Assembly: GCF_000213175.1 (NCBI RefSeq)
Contig: NW_009799101.1
Coordinates: 4,199,946-4,263,945, forward strand
Origin: Neurospora tetrasperma FGSC 2508
Lineage: Eukaryota; Ascomycota; Sordariomycetes; Sordariales; Sordariaceae
DNA length: 64,000 nt
Reading direction: 5' to 3'
Below, in pieces: positions 33,549 through 44,728 of the stretch. Positions within the stretch are counted from its first letter, which is position 1. Every line of letters starts with the position of its first letter. A model generated the notes under the pieces. The model did no database searches. It was not told the origin of the DNA and saw nothing but the letters and a program-made list of their open reading frames with translations. The position numbers and the translations under genes are program-made.

Positions 33549-35579
33549 ATGTGTGCGAGTGCTTCGCGTACAGATGAGCCCCGAAAAAGCCAGGGCTTCA
33601 ACCAGAGCCCCAACCCACTCTCAGCCGATCTGACGACGAACCAAGACTTGGACGGAATCGTCAATCAGAGAGAAAACCGAAGCGGGAGTGGTGGGACGGG
33701 AATCTCGGCCCAGTTACGCCAAGATGGTGTCGGCGATGATGGTGGCGGGTTGCCTCGGCCAGAGCGAGATCGACCACCTGGCGGTGATATGATCAAGACA
33801 CCCTCATCAACCGTGTCGTCACCAACCAACCCTCAGCCAAGCCAGCCTCCCTCTACCAATCAAGTGGAAGCTCCTTCTCCTGGCAGTGTCAAGCAAGCAA
33901 AAAGCCGTCTCGGACGAATTAAGCATGCCCTCATTACCTTTGGCCAGTTTGTGGGTCCCGGGGTCATGATCTCGGTGGCATACAGTGAGTGTCCCTTTCA
34001 CCTACCACGAGCCTCACTTACGGAATACTTACTATGTGCAGTCGACCCCGGTAATTATGCCACCGATATTGCTGCTGGCGCATCTTATCGCTTCAAGTTA
34101 CTTTTCATCGTCCTCCTGAGTAACCTATTCGCCATTCTTCTGCAAAGTCTGGCCATCAAGCTCGGCACCGTCACCGGTTTGGACCTTTCCTCAGCCTGCA
34201 GAGCCTTTCTTCCACGATGGCTGAACTACTTTATCTACGCACTGGCTGAGATTGCCATTATCGCAACAGATATTGCCGAGGTAGGTCTTTCGTCCGCAAG
34301 TAAGGAGAGTACAACACTGACAATGGACAGGTAATCGGCACCGCTATTGCCTTCAATCTCTTGTCTCCCAAGATACCTCTTGTCGCAGGATGTGCTCTCT
34401 CCATTATCGATGTCATGCTCATCCTCGTCTTCTACAACCCGAATGGCCAAATGAAAGGCCTGCGCATCTTTGAGTTCTTTGTCTGCATTCTAGTCATGGG
34501 CGTAGTGGCCTGTTTCTGCATCCAGCTCTCCATGATCTCCAACACCAGCGTCGGCCAAGTCTTCAAGGGTTACCTACCTTCCAGCGCCGTGATCGAACAA
34601 CAGGGGTATGTTACCTTTTTTCTTCCCTTGAACACAACACTGATAGACCACTAGCCTCTACCAAGCCTGCGGCATCCTCGGCGCAACCGTCATGCCGCAC
34701 AGCCTCTTCCTCGGCTCCGGCATCGTCCAACCCCGTCTCCGCGCCTACGACGAACAACGTGGTCTCCTCCCTGCCGAACCCGTTTCCGCCAACTCATCCG
34801 ACACCAACAGCGACTACGTCGACAAAGTCCACTACGTCCCCTCCCAGTCCGCCATCAAGCACTCGCTCAAGTACTCCATCGCCGAACTCGCCCTCTCCCT
34901 ATTTACTTTCGCTCTCTTCGTCAACTCGGCCATCCTCATCGTCGCCGGCGCTTCTCTGTACCAAAACCCCACCGCCCTCGACGCCGACATCTTCGCCATC
35001 CACTCGTTGCTTTCGTCCTCCATCTCGCCCGCCGCAGGAACCATCTTCGCCCTTGCCTTGCTCCTGTCGGGCGTCTCGGCAGGTATCGTCTGCACCATTG
35101 CCGGGCAAATGGTCAGCGAGGGCGCGTTGCGGTGGAAGATGCGGCCCTGGCTGCGCAGACTTATTACGCGGTCCATCAGCATCACGCCTTCTATTCTTAT
35201 TGCTGCCGTGGTGGGGAAAGACGGGTTGAATGCCGCGTTGCAGGGGAGTCAGGTGGCGTTGAGCGTGGTGTTGCCGTTTGTGACGGCGCCGCTGATTTGG
35301 TTCACGAGCAGGGATCGGTACATGATGGTGATGCCGGGCGGGGCGAGGTATCAGGTGGAGGAGGAGGCAGTGGGGGATGAGAGGCGGCTGTTTTCGGCGA
35401 AGAGGGGATGGTTGGGGAGGAAGATGGGGAATAATAATAATAATGGTGGGGGGGAGCAGGAGGGAGGAGTCAAAATGGCGAATTCGTGGTTGACTACGAT
35501 TGTGGCGGGGCTGGTTTGGGGGCTGATTGCTGTCATGAATGTAGCGAATTTGGTGTTGTTGGGGAAGGGCAATAGCTAG
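33549..35579 (+). CDS. NRAMP/SMF-type divalent metal transporter
   Basis: Four exons: 33549-33984, 34042-34280, 34331-34605 and 34655-35579, giving 624 residues. Introns are 49-57 nt. A hydrophilic Ser/Pro/Gly-rich N-terminus of about 120 residues precedes the membrane core. Splicing of exon 1 to exon 2 produces the first-helix motif DPGNYATDI (D147, N150), and exon 4 begins the sixth-helix region with the MPH motif at 330-332. Both are hallmark metal-binding motifs of NRAMP carriers. About eleven hydrophobic segments can be followed. These proteins use the proton gradient to import Mn2+, Fe2+ or related ions at the plasma membrane, endosome or vacuole. A low-complexity loop (GNNNNNGGGEQEGG) lies before the last helix. 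Confidence 0.95.
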
Positions 35580-36088
35580 GCGGTACTTGAGAGCTGGAAG
35601 ATGGGGTCAACAAGGCACAGCGGGTTTTGTAGTAGATAAACATCATGATAGAAGTTGGCTAAGTATAACATCGATTGATGGGTGACATCAAATGCCAAGA
35701 CCCATACGGTACAAACTATGACAAATGACAGCGCGCGTTCACTGCCCTACAGTGACCTAACTCCCACCCTCACTGTATCCACATGACGAATCATAACAAA
35801 CTCAACCTCTCAACCTCAACCTCAATTGGACATAACTCGTCAACCTTCTTATCAAGCATTCGCCAACCCATTCCCACATATCAACAATACGAGAACATTG
35901 AAGATTATTCCACATCACTACCTACCTAGTCAAACTATCTATCCCTCGCAAGCAAACAATAAATAGACAGCCAGCCCGGCTGCTCGCTTTACCCACAAAT
36001 CAACATCACCTACCTACTCACTAGGTCTCCCCGCCAACTTACCTCGAACTTTCACAACTTGAAGTCACAACCACACCATACTACAAAA
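35580..36088. other. promoter and leader of the Med22-like gene
   Basis: AT- and C-rich with ACCTACCT motifs at about 35919-35930 and 36009-36017. Several CAAC/CTCAACCTCAACCTCAA direct repeats lie near 35800-35825. No gene is seen. Confidence 0.5.
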
Positions 36089-36936
36089 ATGGACCGTGAC
36101 CAAAACACGACCGAGGATCTTTTCGGTATGGAAGACTTGCTTCCCTTTTTTTCTATTTTTCTTTTTCTTCCTTTTCCTTCTTTTACTGTTCAATCCACTT
36201 CCCTTCCTCCCCTCCCTTCCCCATTTCCTTCTCTCTCCCCTCCCTTCCCCATTTCCCTTTCGCTTCCTTCCCCCCTCCCCCCAAGTTTTCCCCCTCCCGT
36301 CCCCCCCCCCCTCTTTTATTCATTTTTTCTCCCCTCATCTTCTTCCCTCACTAACATGGAACAGACCTCGAAAACCGCCTCACCGCCTCCCTCCTCCGCA
36401 CCTTCCAATCCCTCCTCCACCACGGCGCCTCCAGCGTTAACAACACCGCGTCCGTCGGCCAAGCCGCCTACAACGCCATGGCGACCGACATCCTCATGAA
36501 CGGCATGGTGCAATCGGTCGAGGAGCTTTTATCGCTTACCCGCAAGATGCGAGAACTATGGGTGGTGGGACCCCTCCGTAAACCGGGAGAGGGGGATGAG
36601 GAGGTGGAGAGGGAGATGAGGGGGTGTTGGGAGGGGGTCGTCCAAAATGTGGGGGGGTGGAGGGGACAGAAGAGGGGGATACTGCTGGGGGAGGGGGGAA
36701 CGGGGGAGTATAAGGAGGGGGAGGTGGGAGCGCCGCCTGGTGTGTTGCAACTACAGCAGCAGCAGCAGTTTGGGCAAGGTGGGCAAGGTGGGGGGTTGCC
36801 GCCGTCTGGAAGCGCGACGCCGAATATGGGGGTGAGGAATTTGACGGCAGCTGGGGGAGGAGCAGGAGGACCGGGAGGACCGGGAGGACTGGGAGGACTG
36901 GGAGGACTGGGAGGAAGTGGTGGCATGGTGGCTTAG
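36089..36936 (+). CDS. probable Mediator complex subunit (Med22/Surfeit-5-like)
   Basis: Two exons, 36089-36125 and 36365-36936, giving 202 residues. The first exon encodes MDRDQNTTEDLF, and splicing continues DLENRLTASLL. The N-terminal half is helical and contains MVQSVEELLSLTRKMRELW followed by GPLRK, the pattern expected of the paired helices of fungal Med22 (Srb6). From about residue 150 the sequence is a Gln- then Gly/Pro/Leu-rich tail (repeated GGLGGLGG) that adds length to the usual ~130 residues. Med22 sits in the Mediator head module and helps relay activator signals to RNA polymerase II. The assignment rests on pattern memory, not on a search. Another small helical nuclear protein remains possible. 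Confidence 0.6.
36126..36364 (+). repeat. near-pure polypyrimidine intron
   Basis: The 239-nt intron of the Med22-like gene is overwhelmingly C and T from about 36133 to 36350, with a C13 run near 36301 and an internal repeat of CCCTCCCTTCCCCATTTCC. The donor is GTATGG and the acceptor is GAACAG. Confidence 0.85.
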
Positions 36937-37719
36937 AAGGTTGTTGCTGCGCTGGGATCGGATTTCCTACTACGAGTACGAGTGAGGGTCGAGAAAGAAA
37001 AAGAAGATGGCGTCGTTGGTTCAGGTGGGAATGATGATGATGAAAGTGGTAGCGAAACGCTTGTTGATGATGATGAAAGTGATGGTGAAAGTAGTGGTGA
37101 TGGCGATGGTGATGATGAAAGTGATGGTGAAACTGGTGATGGAAGTGGTGAAGAAGAAGAAGAAGAAGAAGAAGAAGAAGAAGAAGAAGAAGAAGAAGAA
37201 GAAGAAGAAAGTGGTGGTGACACTGGTGATGATGGTGATGATGATGACAGTGGTGGTGCAACTCTTGTTGATGACGATGATGATGATACCGAAAGTGATC
37301 AATCATATTTCGTGTTCACAGACGGGACCAGGATGGATATCAAGTCTTGAGAGGCATTCAGAAGCTAGGATGAATGAGGCACACCTTACCCAATTCAAGA
37401 AACACCGGAGCTGATGCTCACAACCTAGCGAAATTAGGCATACATACATACAAGAATTCAGGTTGGAGCGAAACAGATATGGGACGATTCAGGACATAGG
37501 ACTGTGTACACAGCATCAAAGGATAGAGGTTACATTCAGGAAGCACCCTTTGGGGCCCAACGCAAAGAGCAAGAAGAGGTCAAAGTATCAAACCACTTTA
37601 CACTTGACAGCTAGCGTATAGATACTCCATACACTACACTACGCACGCTTCTAATTGCAACGAAATGGTATTTTTTTGGTTATCCGCACTCCCTCGTCAC
37701 CCTCCCACAGTTTGGACCA
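36937..37719. other. convergent 3' region with simple repeats
   Basis: Rich in GATGATGA and GGTGGTGA-like repeats. It includes the (GAA)20 tract. A 122-codon acidic frame (36982-37350) arises from these repeats and is not treated as a gene. Confidence 0.55.
37150..37209 (+). repeat. (GAA)20 microsatellite
   Basis: Twenty uninterrupted GAA triplets within a wider purine-rich, GATGATGA-type stretch. Confidence 0.95.
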
Positions 37720-39740
37720 TCAATTCGATGAACCATCCTCCGCAACACCATCAGCCTCATCTCCAAGCTCAGCCTGCAAAGCCTTGGGTATCTTTTCGGC
37801 CGTGCGATCCGACCGCTCATGCGACGCCTCGATTCCGCCCGGGGTGACCCAGAGGAAGTAATCCGTGCGGAAGTTATCGATCTGGTTGAAAAAGAGGTGG
37901 AACCTGTCACCGCTTGTCAGTACTTTTCCCACGTTCAAGAGAGTAACTCGGGATACTCACGAATTCTCCTTCTCCTCCAACTCAAACATCCTCTTGTAGA
38001 TATGCTCATCCTTGAACGCCTGAATCTCCTTATCCCACTTGCCAAAATCAATGGGCTCCTTACCCAACTCCTTGAACTTCTTGTTGCTCACATCAAACAC
38101 CGGCCTCTCCAGCATCAGACCCAGACCAGGCGCTTTGGGGATAGAAATCCTGCGGGGCCCGTAGCTCTCATTGACAAGACTCATGGGCGCGCCGCACCGT
38201 ACGATCAAGACGGCCATGGCGACCATCTTGCGAATCTGGTGCATCATGAAACTCTGGCCGTGCACCTTGAGAGAAAGCCACTCGGTGTCATTGATGCGGA
38301 TGGGCGTCGGGTTGACTTGGAAAGACTTGATATGACGACGGGCCGAGGGATCGGTGTGTGACTTGAGAATGGTGTAGTTGTGGAAGTTGTGTGTGCCGAG
38401 GTATTGGTTGAGCGCTTCTTGCAGCTTTTCGAGGCGCGGTGCGGTCACGCGGTAGCGACGCTTGGCGGCGACGTAGGCGGCTTTGACTTCGCGGACAGCG
38501 AGCTCGACGGGGGTGAACTCTCTTTCGACCTTGGCGGCGGGGGGTTGGGTCTCGGTGGTGGTGGCCTCGGTGGTGGCCTCGGTGGTGGCCTCGGTGGTAG
38601 CAGCCTCGCCGTCCTTTGCGGGCTCGGTGGCCGTGCTCTCTTCCGCCGGGGTATCCTTCATCTCAACATCCTTGGCTACATCGGTATTGGGCTTCGAGGG
38701 CTCTCCGTCGTCGGTGAGTTCTTGGTCGGCGGTGTCGTGCAGAATGCGAATGACTTCGGCTCTGATCTCGGGATCCATCTTTTCGAGAATGGGCTGGATG
38801 TCGTTCTTCTCGACTTCCTCCCAAAAGTTCTTGACGTCGTCCAGTCTGCCCATGTACTCGTCGTATGTACCCTTCTCCTTGGCCGCATCAATGATCTTCT
38901 TGCCGAGGAAGCTTTGTGGCTGTGGCGGCAGAAGAGCGTAGCTGGGCATGAGGTACTCGTACCATCTGGAATCGCATGCTTGGTAGCAGCTGAAACCGTT
39001 GGTAACACGCTGGATGCCCCATACTTTGATCTGGTCGGGCAGGTGGCTGTTGATCTTGTCGACAATGTCCTCGTCCTCGACGATCAGCTTGAGCGACAGG
39101 ACGTTGGCGGCAGCGTGGACACCCTTGTCGGTACGGGCACATCGAACGAGACTGGACTTTTTGGGGTCGTCGGCATTGGCCTTGGAGATGGCGCCGGCCT
39201 TGACGAAGGCGGCGAACAGGTCGCCCTCGATGGTCTTTTCCTTGTGGTTGATCTGGATACCGTGGTAACCGGTGCCAGCGTAGCCGATCAGGACGGCAAC
39301 CTTGCGCTTGGGTCGGCGTTCCTCGGCGGCGATTTCGTCGGTCGAGAAGGGGATGCTCATGTAGCTGTTGCCGTCGGCGGCTCCGTCAATCACCTTGCGG
39401 CGCTTGGCAGCACGGTTGTCTTGAACCTGGTCGCGCTTGCTCAGGAAGTCTCTTCTACAGCCTAGTCAGCGTCGGCATTAGGCGCCTGTGGCAACGAATT
39501 TGAGCACATGTCAGGTGGTTGTTCATACTTGTTGCTCCCAAAGCCGCCCGTCTTGATGTTGTTGGGGTTGTTCCTGTCCCGGTTTGGGTTTCTGTTGTCC
39601 CGGCCTCGTCCTCTCTTCTGGCCTCTGTCGCTTCGGTCGCCATTGTCCGCCGTGTCATTGGATTCGGCATTTGTGGTCTCGACAACAGGGTCAGCAGCGG
39701 CTGCTGGCGGAGGGACAGGTGGTGTGTCGTCGGCGGCCAT
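37720..39740 (-). CDS. tRNA pseudouridine synthase Pus1 (TruA family)
   Basis: Three exons: 39740-39529, 39454-37961 and 37903-37720, giving 629 residues. A Pro/Ala- then Arg/Asn/Asp-rich N-terminus (RGRGRDNRNPNRDRNNP) and a basic segment (AAKRRKV) that may be a nuclear signal come first. The TruA fold starts at VAVLIGYAGTGYHG. The catalytic aspartate is D180 in RCARTDKGVHAA. The second half carries HNFHNYT and the MMHQIRKMVAMAVL motif. Between the halves lies a long acidic and Thr/Ala/Glu-rich insert (TTEATTEATTEA), which, together with the N-terminal extension, makes the protein somewhat longer than yeast Pus1. Pus1 converts several uridines in tRNA (and U2 snRNA in yeast) to pseudouridine, in the nucleus. 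The upstream neighbour is the divergent HET-domain gene. Confidence 0.94.
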
Positions 39741-40638
39741 TTTGATAGTAAGCGACTTGTGAATAGCATCAGCAACAGTGTAAAGGTGGAGCGGCCGGCG
39801 AAGTGATGGGCAAACATTAAATTAAATTTATTTTCCCTGGCGCTCTCTGATGCGCTTATCGCACTGTTCCTTACAACAAGGGAGGGACGGGCTGTACCTT
39901 GCCTATCGTGGTCTAGCCATGGCGATAGCACGGACCCTTTACGCGGGGAGGTGCTCGTTCAGTGGATCTAGTGATCTTCTTTGACTCCACCGCAGCAGCG
40001 ACACTGTTAACTAAGTTCTTGGCAGTCATCACCTACCTCCTTCTCTTCTGTTTCCAAGCACATCCACTCCCTTCATTTTCTGTCCTGAAATCAACCATTT
40101 GCGTGAAGCCATCCCCGTTATTGGTGCCTCGACGGAAGTCTCACAAAAACATGTCATCCCTCCGAAACTCCGACTCTGCTCACCACCAACACAAGCATGA
40201 TTGAAGACATCTCGACGATGGAATGAGGCTTGGAAATGTCTTCAACTTCTCCTTCTCACCTCCTCATGTTTTTACACTCTAGCGATACGTTAACATGACT
40301 ATTCGAGGTAGGCTCTGCTACGATGAGTATCGGCCTTTCTCCATGCGAATCAAAGGCTCGATGTTGTCACACAAACAAGCATCATGGCTTGGGAAGAAGG
40401 CTGTGAGGAGGTAGCCATGAATGGCTGTACATCAGACCGCCCCCGCCACGTTGGGCTTTCAACAGCGCAGTTAAAGCTGGTCAGCTTATTTACTCTAACC
40501 ATCGACCTCGCCCACTCTTTTCTTCAAAAGTACACCAACACCCTCTACTCTGAACCACGTCGCCGACCCACGACCCTACCACGAGTAGCGCTCCTGGCCC
40601 CGGACTTGAGTTGGAAAACATCCTTTCGAGCTGCCGCG
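39741..40638. promoter_or_regulatory. divergent upstream region, Pus1 / HET gene
   Basis: About 0.9 kb between two divergently read genes. The part from 40384 stays open in frame with the HET gene from an upstream ATG, so a longer N-terminus is conceivable. Otherwise nothing is recognised. Confidence 0.45.
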
Positions 40639-42720
40639 ATGGACCATGGGAATCAGTACAAGCACCAACGGATCGACCTGTCTACCGATGCCATTCGACT
40701 GGTTCGTCTCCTGAGAGGAAATCGCCGGGACCCCATTCAGTGCGAACTCTTCGAAACCTTCCTCCACCAGGTGGAGGGTGTACCCTATGAAGCCTTGTCA
40801 TATGTCTGGGGCGATTCTCCCGTCGCTTGTGAAATCGTCATCAATGATCGGAGGTCGCTTGTCAAGGAAAACCTTCACATGTCCCTCCTCGCTCTACGGC
40901 AGACCTATGAGGACAGAGTCTTGTGGATTGACGCCATTTGCATAGACCAGAGTAACGATAAGGAAAAAGGCCACCAGGTCGGGCAAATGAGACTTATCTA
41001 TGAATGTGCCCAACGAGTCATGGTCTGGCTTGGCCCAAGCAACCTCGAAATTGATTTCCTCATGAATACCACTGCACGGTGGGATTATCAAGCACGGCAA
41101 CAACCAGGAGCCCAACACAAACAGAGCTGGATCGATTCCTGGACCACGTTCACTGCTGACGAGACCGGTCTGTACAAAGAGGAAGTCACTGCTCGACGTC
41201 GCAGTTCCTTGGAAGAGATACTGGACCGACCTTGGTTTCGAAGAGTTTGGATCCTTCAAGAGGTTGCCAGCGCAAATAAGGTTACGATATTGTGCGGCTC
41301 GAAAGCAATGTCCAGCCAAGGCTTCGGTCTTTTGCCCTTTCTACTGGGGTTCGAACCGGACCCTCATATCGAAGCAGTTCTAGACATCCTTCCGGGGTTT
41401 CGCCGGAAAGAGAGCTGGTGGGGTGAAAAGCAAACTCTTGAGACACTCCTCCTCAAGTTTGGGACGAGTGAGGCGACCGATCACCGGGACAACATTTATG
41501 CCTTGCTTGGCATTGCTTCAGACGTTCGCGCCAGCAGCGCCCTTCTCCCAGACTACGAAATTTCGCTGGGCCGCGCTATATGCCACACCATCTCATTCTT
41601 ACTCTTCAACGAGGCTTATGACCCGTCTGCCCGTCCCTTGCCCGAGGTTGTGGACTTCGCTACATTCATCCGTATTTTGCCAAACCTCTCAGACTATTTT
41701 TTGGGCTGGGCGTTGCAAAGACATGATGATATCGCAGCGGCAACTGTTGTGCCAAAAGCTGTCGATATCAACAGATATTACCATCTACCAAACCTTGCGC
41801 CTGTTACTGGACTGTCACCTCTAGGGTTCATCATCGGAAAACCTAAGCTGGACAACACGTTTCGGGCAATCTTAGCACGACATGATGCTGATATCGTGCT
41901 ATCCACATCTCACCTATGTGGTGGGGATGGAAGGTTCACTGATATCTACAAAGAGAAAGAGGAGACGGGAAGCGATTGGCACGCCCGGAAAATTTGTCCA
42001 ATGTGTCGAGGTGATCTACGTCGGAGACACCTAAAGCTCCAGAATTGCGCCTTGAAACAACTCAAGCACATCCTCCAGCATCCAACTGCAGGCAAGGCGA
42101 AAGTCAAAGATTTGCAACCGCTTTTTCATTACGCTGCCCTAACTTCTCAACCCACGATTTGGGAACTGCTGTTCGAAGTCACTCAGTGTATTGATCTGGA
42201 GAGTTCAATCGATAGTCTGACCAAGGCCTTGTCTGACAGGATGGGAGGTGTTTCACATTGCACGCGTCATTCTACGGCTATATATGAGTGGTTTGATGAT
42301 GCTGTTGGATGGACCACCAATTTCGTCAGGCTCATGGATTTCTTGTTTCGTAGCAGACGGACATCTCTCGTTAAGTTTCAGTGTGCAGACGAGTTGGCTG
42401 AGTTGTTTGTCCAAGTTTCCTCTGTGTCACGCGAGGCATCCCCGGATTATCTTGTGAAAATCATAGCAGCATGGCGACTTATGAGAACAGGAAAGCGGCT
42501 GTTTGCGGACACTGATGACAGACTTATGCTCGATCTTTACAGTAAGTGGCACGACTGCTTTGTATGGATCAAGGAAGAGCTAGAATGGAAAGATTCAAAA
42601 GAGTTGGCAGAATATAGGCTCATAAGCGAACAGCTCTTGTCGCAAGTCCCGGGAAGAGTCATTGGCGAAGTCGATGTCATACCCTCTAAAGAGCTAAATC
42701 CAATGCTGAACTCAAGCTAG
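40639..42720 (+). CDS. HET-domain protein
   Basis: An intronless frame of 693 residues from MDHGNQ. The heterokaryon-incompatibility (HET) domain opens with VPYEALSYVWGD (residues 48-59), continues with LWIDAICIDQ (95-104) and EKGHQVGQM, and closes with RPWFRRVWILQEV. These are the three conserved blocks of PF06985. The family triggers cell death when unlike fungal individuals fuse. The long C-terminal part is not recognised; it holds a CPMC...C cysteine group (KICPMCRGDL) about two thirds along. I chose this ATG because about 50 residues before the HET block is usual. An in-frame ATG at 40384 would add 85 residues. No partner gene of the common HET systems (NACHT or patatin-like) is next to it. 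Confidence 0.9.
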   Translation: MDHGNQYKHQRIDLSTDAIRLVRLLRGNRRDPIQCELFETFLHQVEGVPYEALSYVWGDSPVACEIVINDRRSLVKENLHMSLLALRQTYEDRVLWIDAICIDQSNDKEKGHQVGQMRLIYECAQRVMVWLGPSNLEIDFLMNTTARWDYQARQQPGAQHKQSWIDSWTTFTADETGLYKEEVTARRRSSLEEILDRPWFRRVWILQEVASANKVTILCGSKAMSSQGFGLLPFLLGFEPDPHIEAVLDILPGFRRKESWWGEKQTLETLLLKFGTSEATDHRDNIYALLGIASDVRASSALLPDYEISLGRAICHTISFLLFNEAYDPSARPLPEVVDFATFIRILPNLSDYFLGWALQRHDDIAAATVVPKAVDINRYYHLPNLAPVTGLSPLGFIIGKPKLDNTFRAILARHDADIVLSTSHLCGGDGRFTDIYKEKEETGSDWHARKICPMCRGDLRRRHLKLQNCALKQLKHILQHPTAGKAKVKDLQPLFHYAALTSQPTIWELLFEVTQCIDLESSIDSLTKALSDRMGGVSHCTRHSTAIYEWFDDAVGWTTNFVRLMDFLFRSRRTSLVKFQCADELAELFVQVSSVSREASPDYLVKIIAAWRLMRTGKRLFADTDDRLMLDLYSKWHDCFVWIKEELEWKDSKELAEYRLISEQLLSQVPGRVIGEVDVIPSKELNPMLNSS

Positions 42721-43882
42721 GTTCTCTTCCAGGTTGGAAAAGGGGGAAGTGGATTTGTCCTTGATGGTGGTTTCTAGCATCTTTTGACAGATGTCTACGT
42801 ACGCGCTTCAATGGCGCAGATGAGGTCGGATTGCATGAGTTGGGACATCATTTTTGCTTGGATCTGTTTCCGACCGAGCTTGGCGGTTTGGTGGGATGTT
42901 TTCATTGTTGCTGAGGCTGAACGCGTCTTTTTTTTTTTTTTTTTTTTTTTTTTGTTTGTTTGTTGAGATGGTTGCACGTTCGATATCTTTCTCTCTGGCT
43001 GGGATAAGAGACGGCGATGGAGCTTGCCAATGCGTCGTCCTTCGCTACTTCAACCACACGTCATGCGAAAAGGCATACTCAAGGATATGTGTCACCAGTC
43101 GAAGGCGCCCAGGCTTGGTCAAGGGCAGGACTACCGAATTTTCCACGGCTTGGACAACTTGGGTTATCACAGGGCAGAATTGTCGTTATGGCGATGGTAC
43201 CCTAATGATGATGTTGATTTCAGTTGTCCACCAATGATTTAATGAAACTCTTCGTTTTGGGCATTAGGGGATCCCTTGGAATCATGCGGAAATATCAACG
43301 CTATTCATACTTTACAGTCTCGCCAAGTAGTGGTGATAAAGTCAGAATCCCGGACCGGATGAGCGATTCGAAAAGCGACGAGCAACCGAGAAAGCGCATA
43401 AAGAACCCACGATGGGTCAAGCTACCGGTATTAACAATTCTATCGCCGCCCTAAGAAGGGTCCGGAATCCAGAGTGTTCCCCTTTACACCACGCGATGGA
43501 GGATGCGGATACCTGATAAACGAATTGGAATGCCACAAGGTGTTACGCAGCACAATGCCTCACTTATCTTCCCGTGGGGGCGGACTCCTCCATTATGTCT
43601 TGGATGACGCCGAACCGGCGGCTGCCAGATATCCTGTATCTCCCACATCCCCCAGCCAAAAGGAGCCTCTGACGTCCAGCTGGAACATACCTATAGTCGT
43701 AACTGGAAGAGAATTGAAACTTGTATGGAGGATGAGGCACTGAGCGTTTCATCAACCGGACATATTGGTAACTGGAGAATTGTATTCACTTGCATCTCTC
43801 GTCGAAAGGAGAAGATCGTTAATGCGAAATCTGGCTATTTGCCCAACCTCAACACACCTCTACACACGAGCCATCTAGAACC
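42721..43882. other. gene-poor stretch
   Basis: Begins with the HET gene 3' flank and contains a T26 tract. Frames at 43224-43454 and 43474-43743 look mildly coding but lack motifs and cannot be joined convincingly. Confidence 0.4.
42928..42953 (+). repeat. T26 homopolymer
   Basis: Twenty-six T residues followed by three GTTT units. A likely length-variable tract. Confidence 0.9.
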
Positions 43883-44728
43883 ATGGAAGTACGGAGCCTT
43901 GTCAGGTCGCCTCTTGCATTGGGTCTCACCAAGCAAAGAGCAGGCGTCCTTGACGCATTTCTGGAGCTCTGCCACAGCCGGGGATCCCTTGAACACCCGG
44001 TAGGCCTCTCAAACGAAGACGTCCGGGACGATCTGAATGATGAAAAAACGACCCTTTGGTAGGCCTTTACCCGCTTTCATCCCGTCTAAAACCTTCTTCA
44101 GCAGCTATGATGAACATCACTGGCAAATATGCAGAAAGTTCCTCCGCGGACGTCCCTTCAACCCAGATAGAGCCCCTACGCAGTTCGACGAAGCGCAAGA
44201 AATACGCTCGAAACAAGCAGCATACGACACTATCGGCATCACCGACTTTGAGAATACCAAGGACATGGTACGTAGACGACGACCCGTCAACATGAGCCAA
44301 GCTGAAATATCAATCTTGGAAACGAACGGGCGGGAAAGTGAAGCTAATCCTCGGAACCCTCAATCTCCGTCTATCGAGTACCGTCACTGGTCCGACCGAC
44401 GGGACAAACGCGGCCTACCCATTTGCCTCCTCGACATTGTCTCTCTCGATTATCGATTACACAGCCACCACGAAGAGCTACGGCAAGGACCGGACAACTC
44501 CCGACGCGACGCGACGGATAGTTCTGTTCCAGTGATGACCTGACCTGTGCTCGGCCATGCAGCGAGACCACCACCCCCGAGAACTACATCGTACCCCTGA
44601 CAAGCGCGGTTTATCTCGTTGATATTGCCAGCTTTGCGTTCAAACAGACATGGGACGTACGTGCGTATGCCCAGGATATTAACAAGCTGTTGTTGACTTT
44701 GCTATCCCGAGGTTGTAGCCAGGGTTGA
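43883..44728 (+). pseudogene. possible multi-exon gene or its relic, unassigned
   Basis: A good start context (ACCATGG, ATG at 43883) opens an exon that reads to 44058, and intron 44059-44101 (GTAGGC...TTCAG) leads to a well-formed exon 44102-44267 (SYDEHHWQICRKFLRG). After the donor ATG|GTACGT the coding signal appears in a different frame (GGKVKLILGTLNL, about 44302-44525), and again in a final segment (TTTPENYIVPLTSAVYLVD) ending at TGA 44726-44728. Joining these needs introns of only 34-46 nt, below the usual size here, so the locus may be decayed or hold small indels. I recognise no domain. Confidence 0.3.

Noticed and set aside
36982-37350. Acidic 122-codon frame
   Set aside because: Made of GAA and GAT repeats, with no conserved content and a convergent 3' flank location.
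38380-39465. 361-codon open frame antisense to Pus1
   Set aside because: Same cause: low stop frequency opposite a C/G-ending gene. No motifs, and the sense strand has a complete, family-typical protein.
40384-42720. Longer HET protein starting at 40384
   Set aside because: Kept only as an alternative. HET proteins usually begin about 50 residues before the first conserved block, which fits the ATG at 40639.
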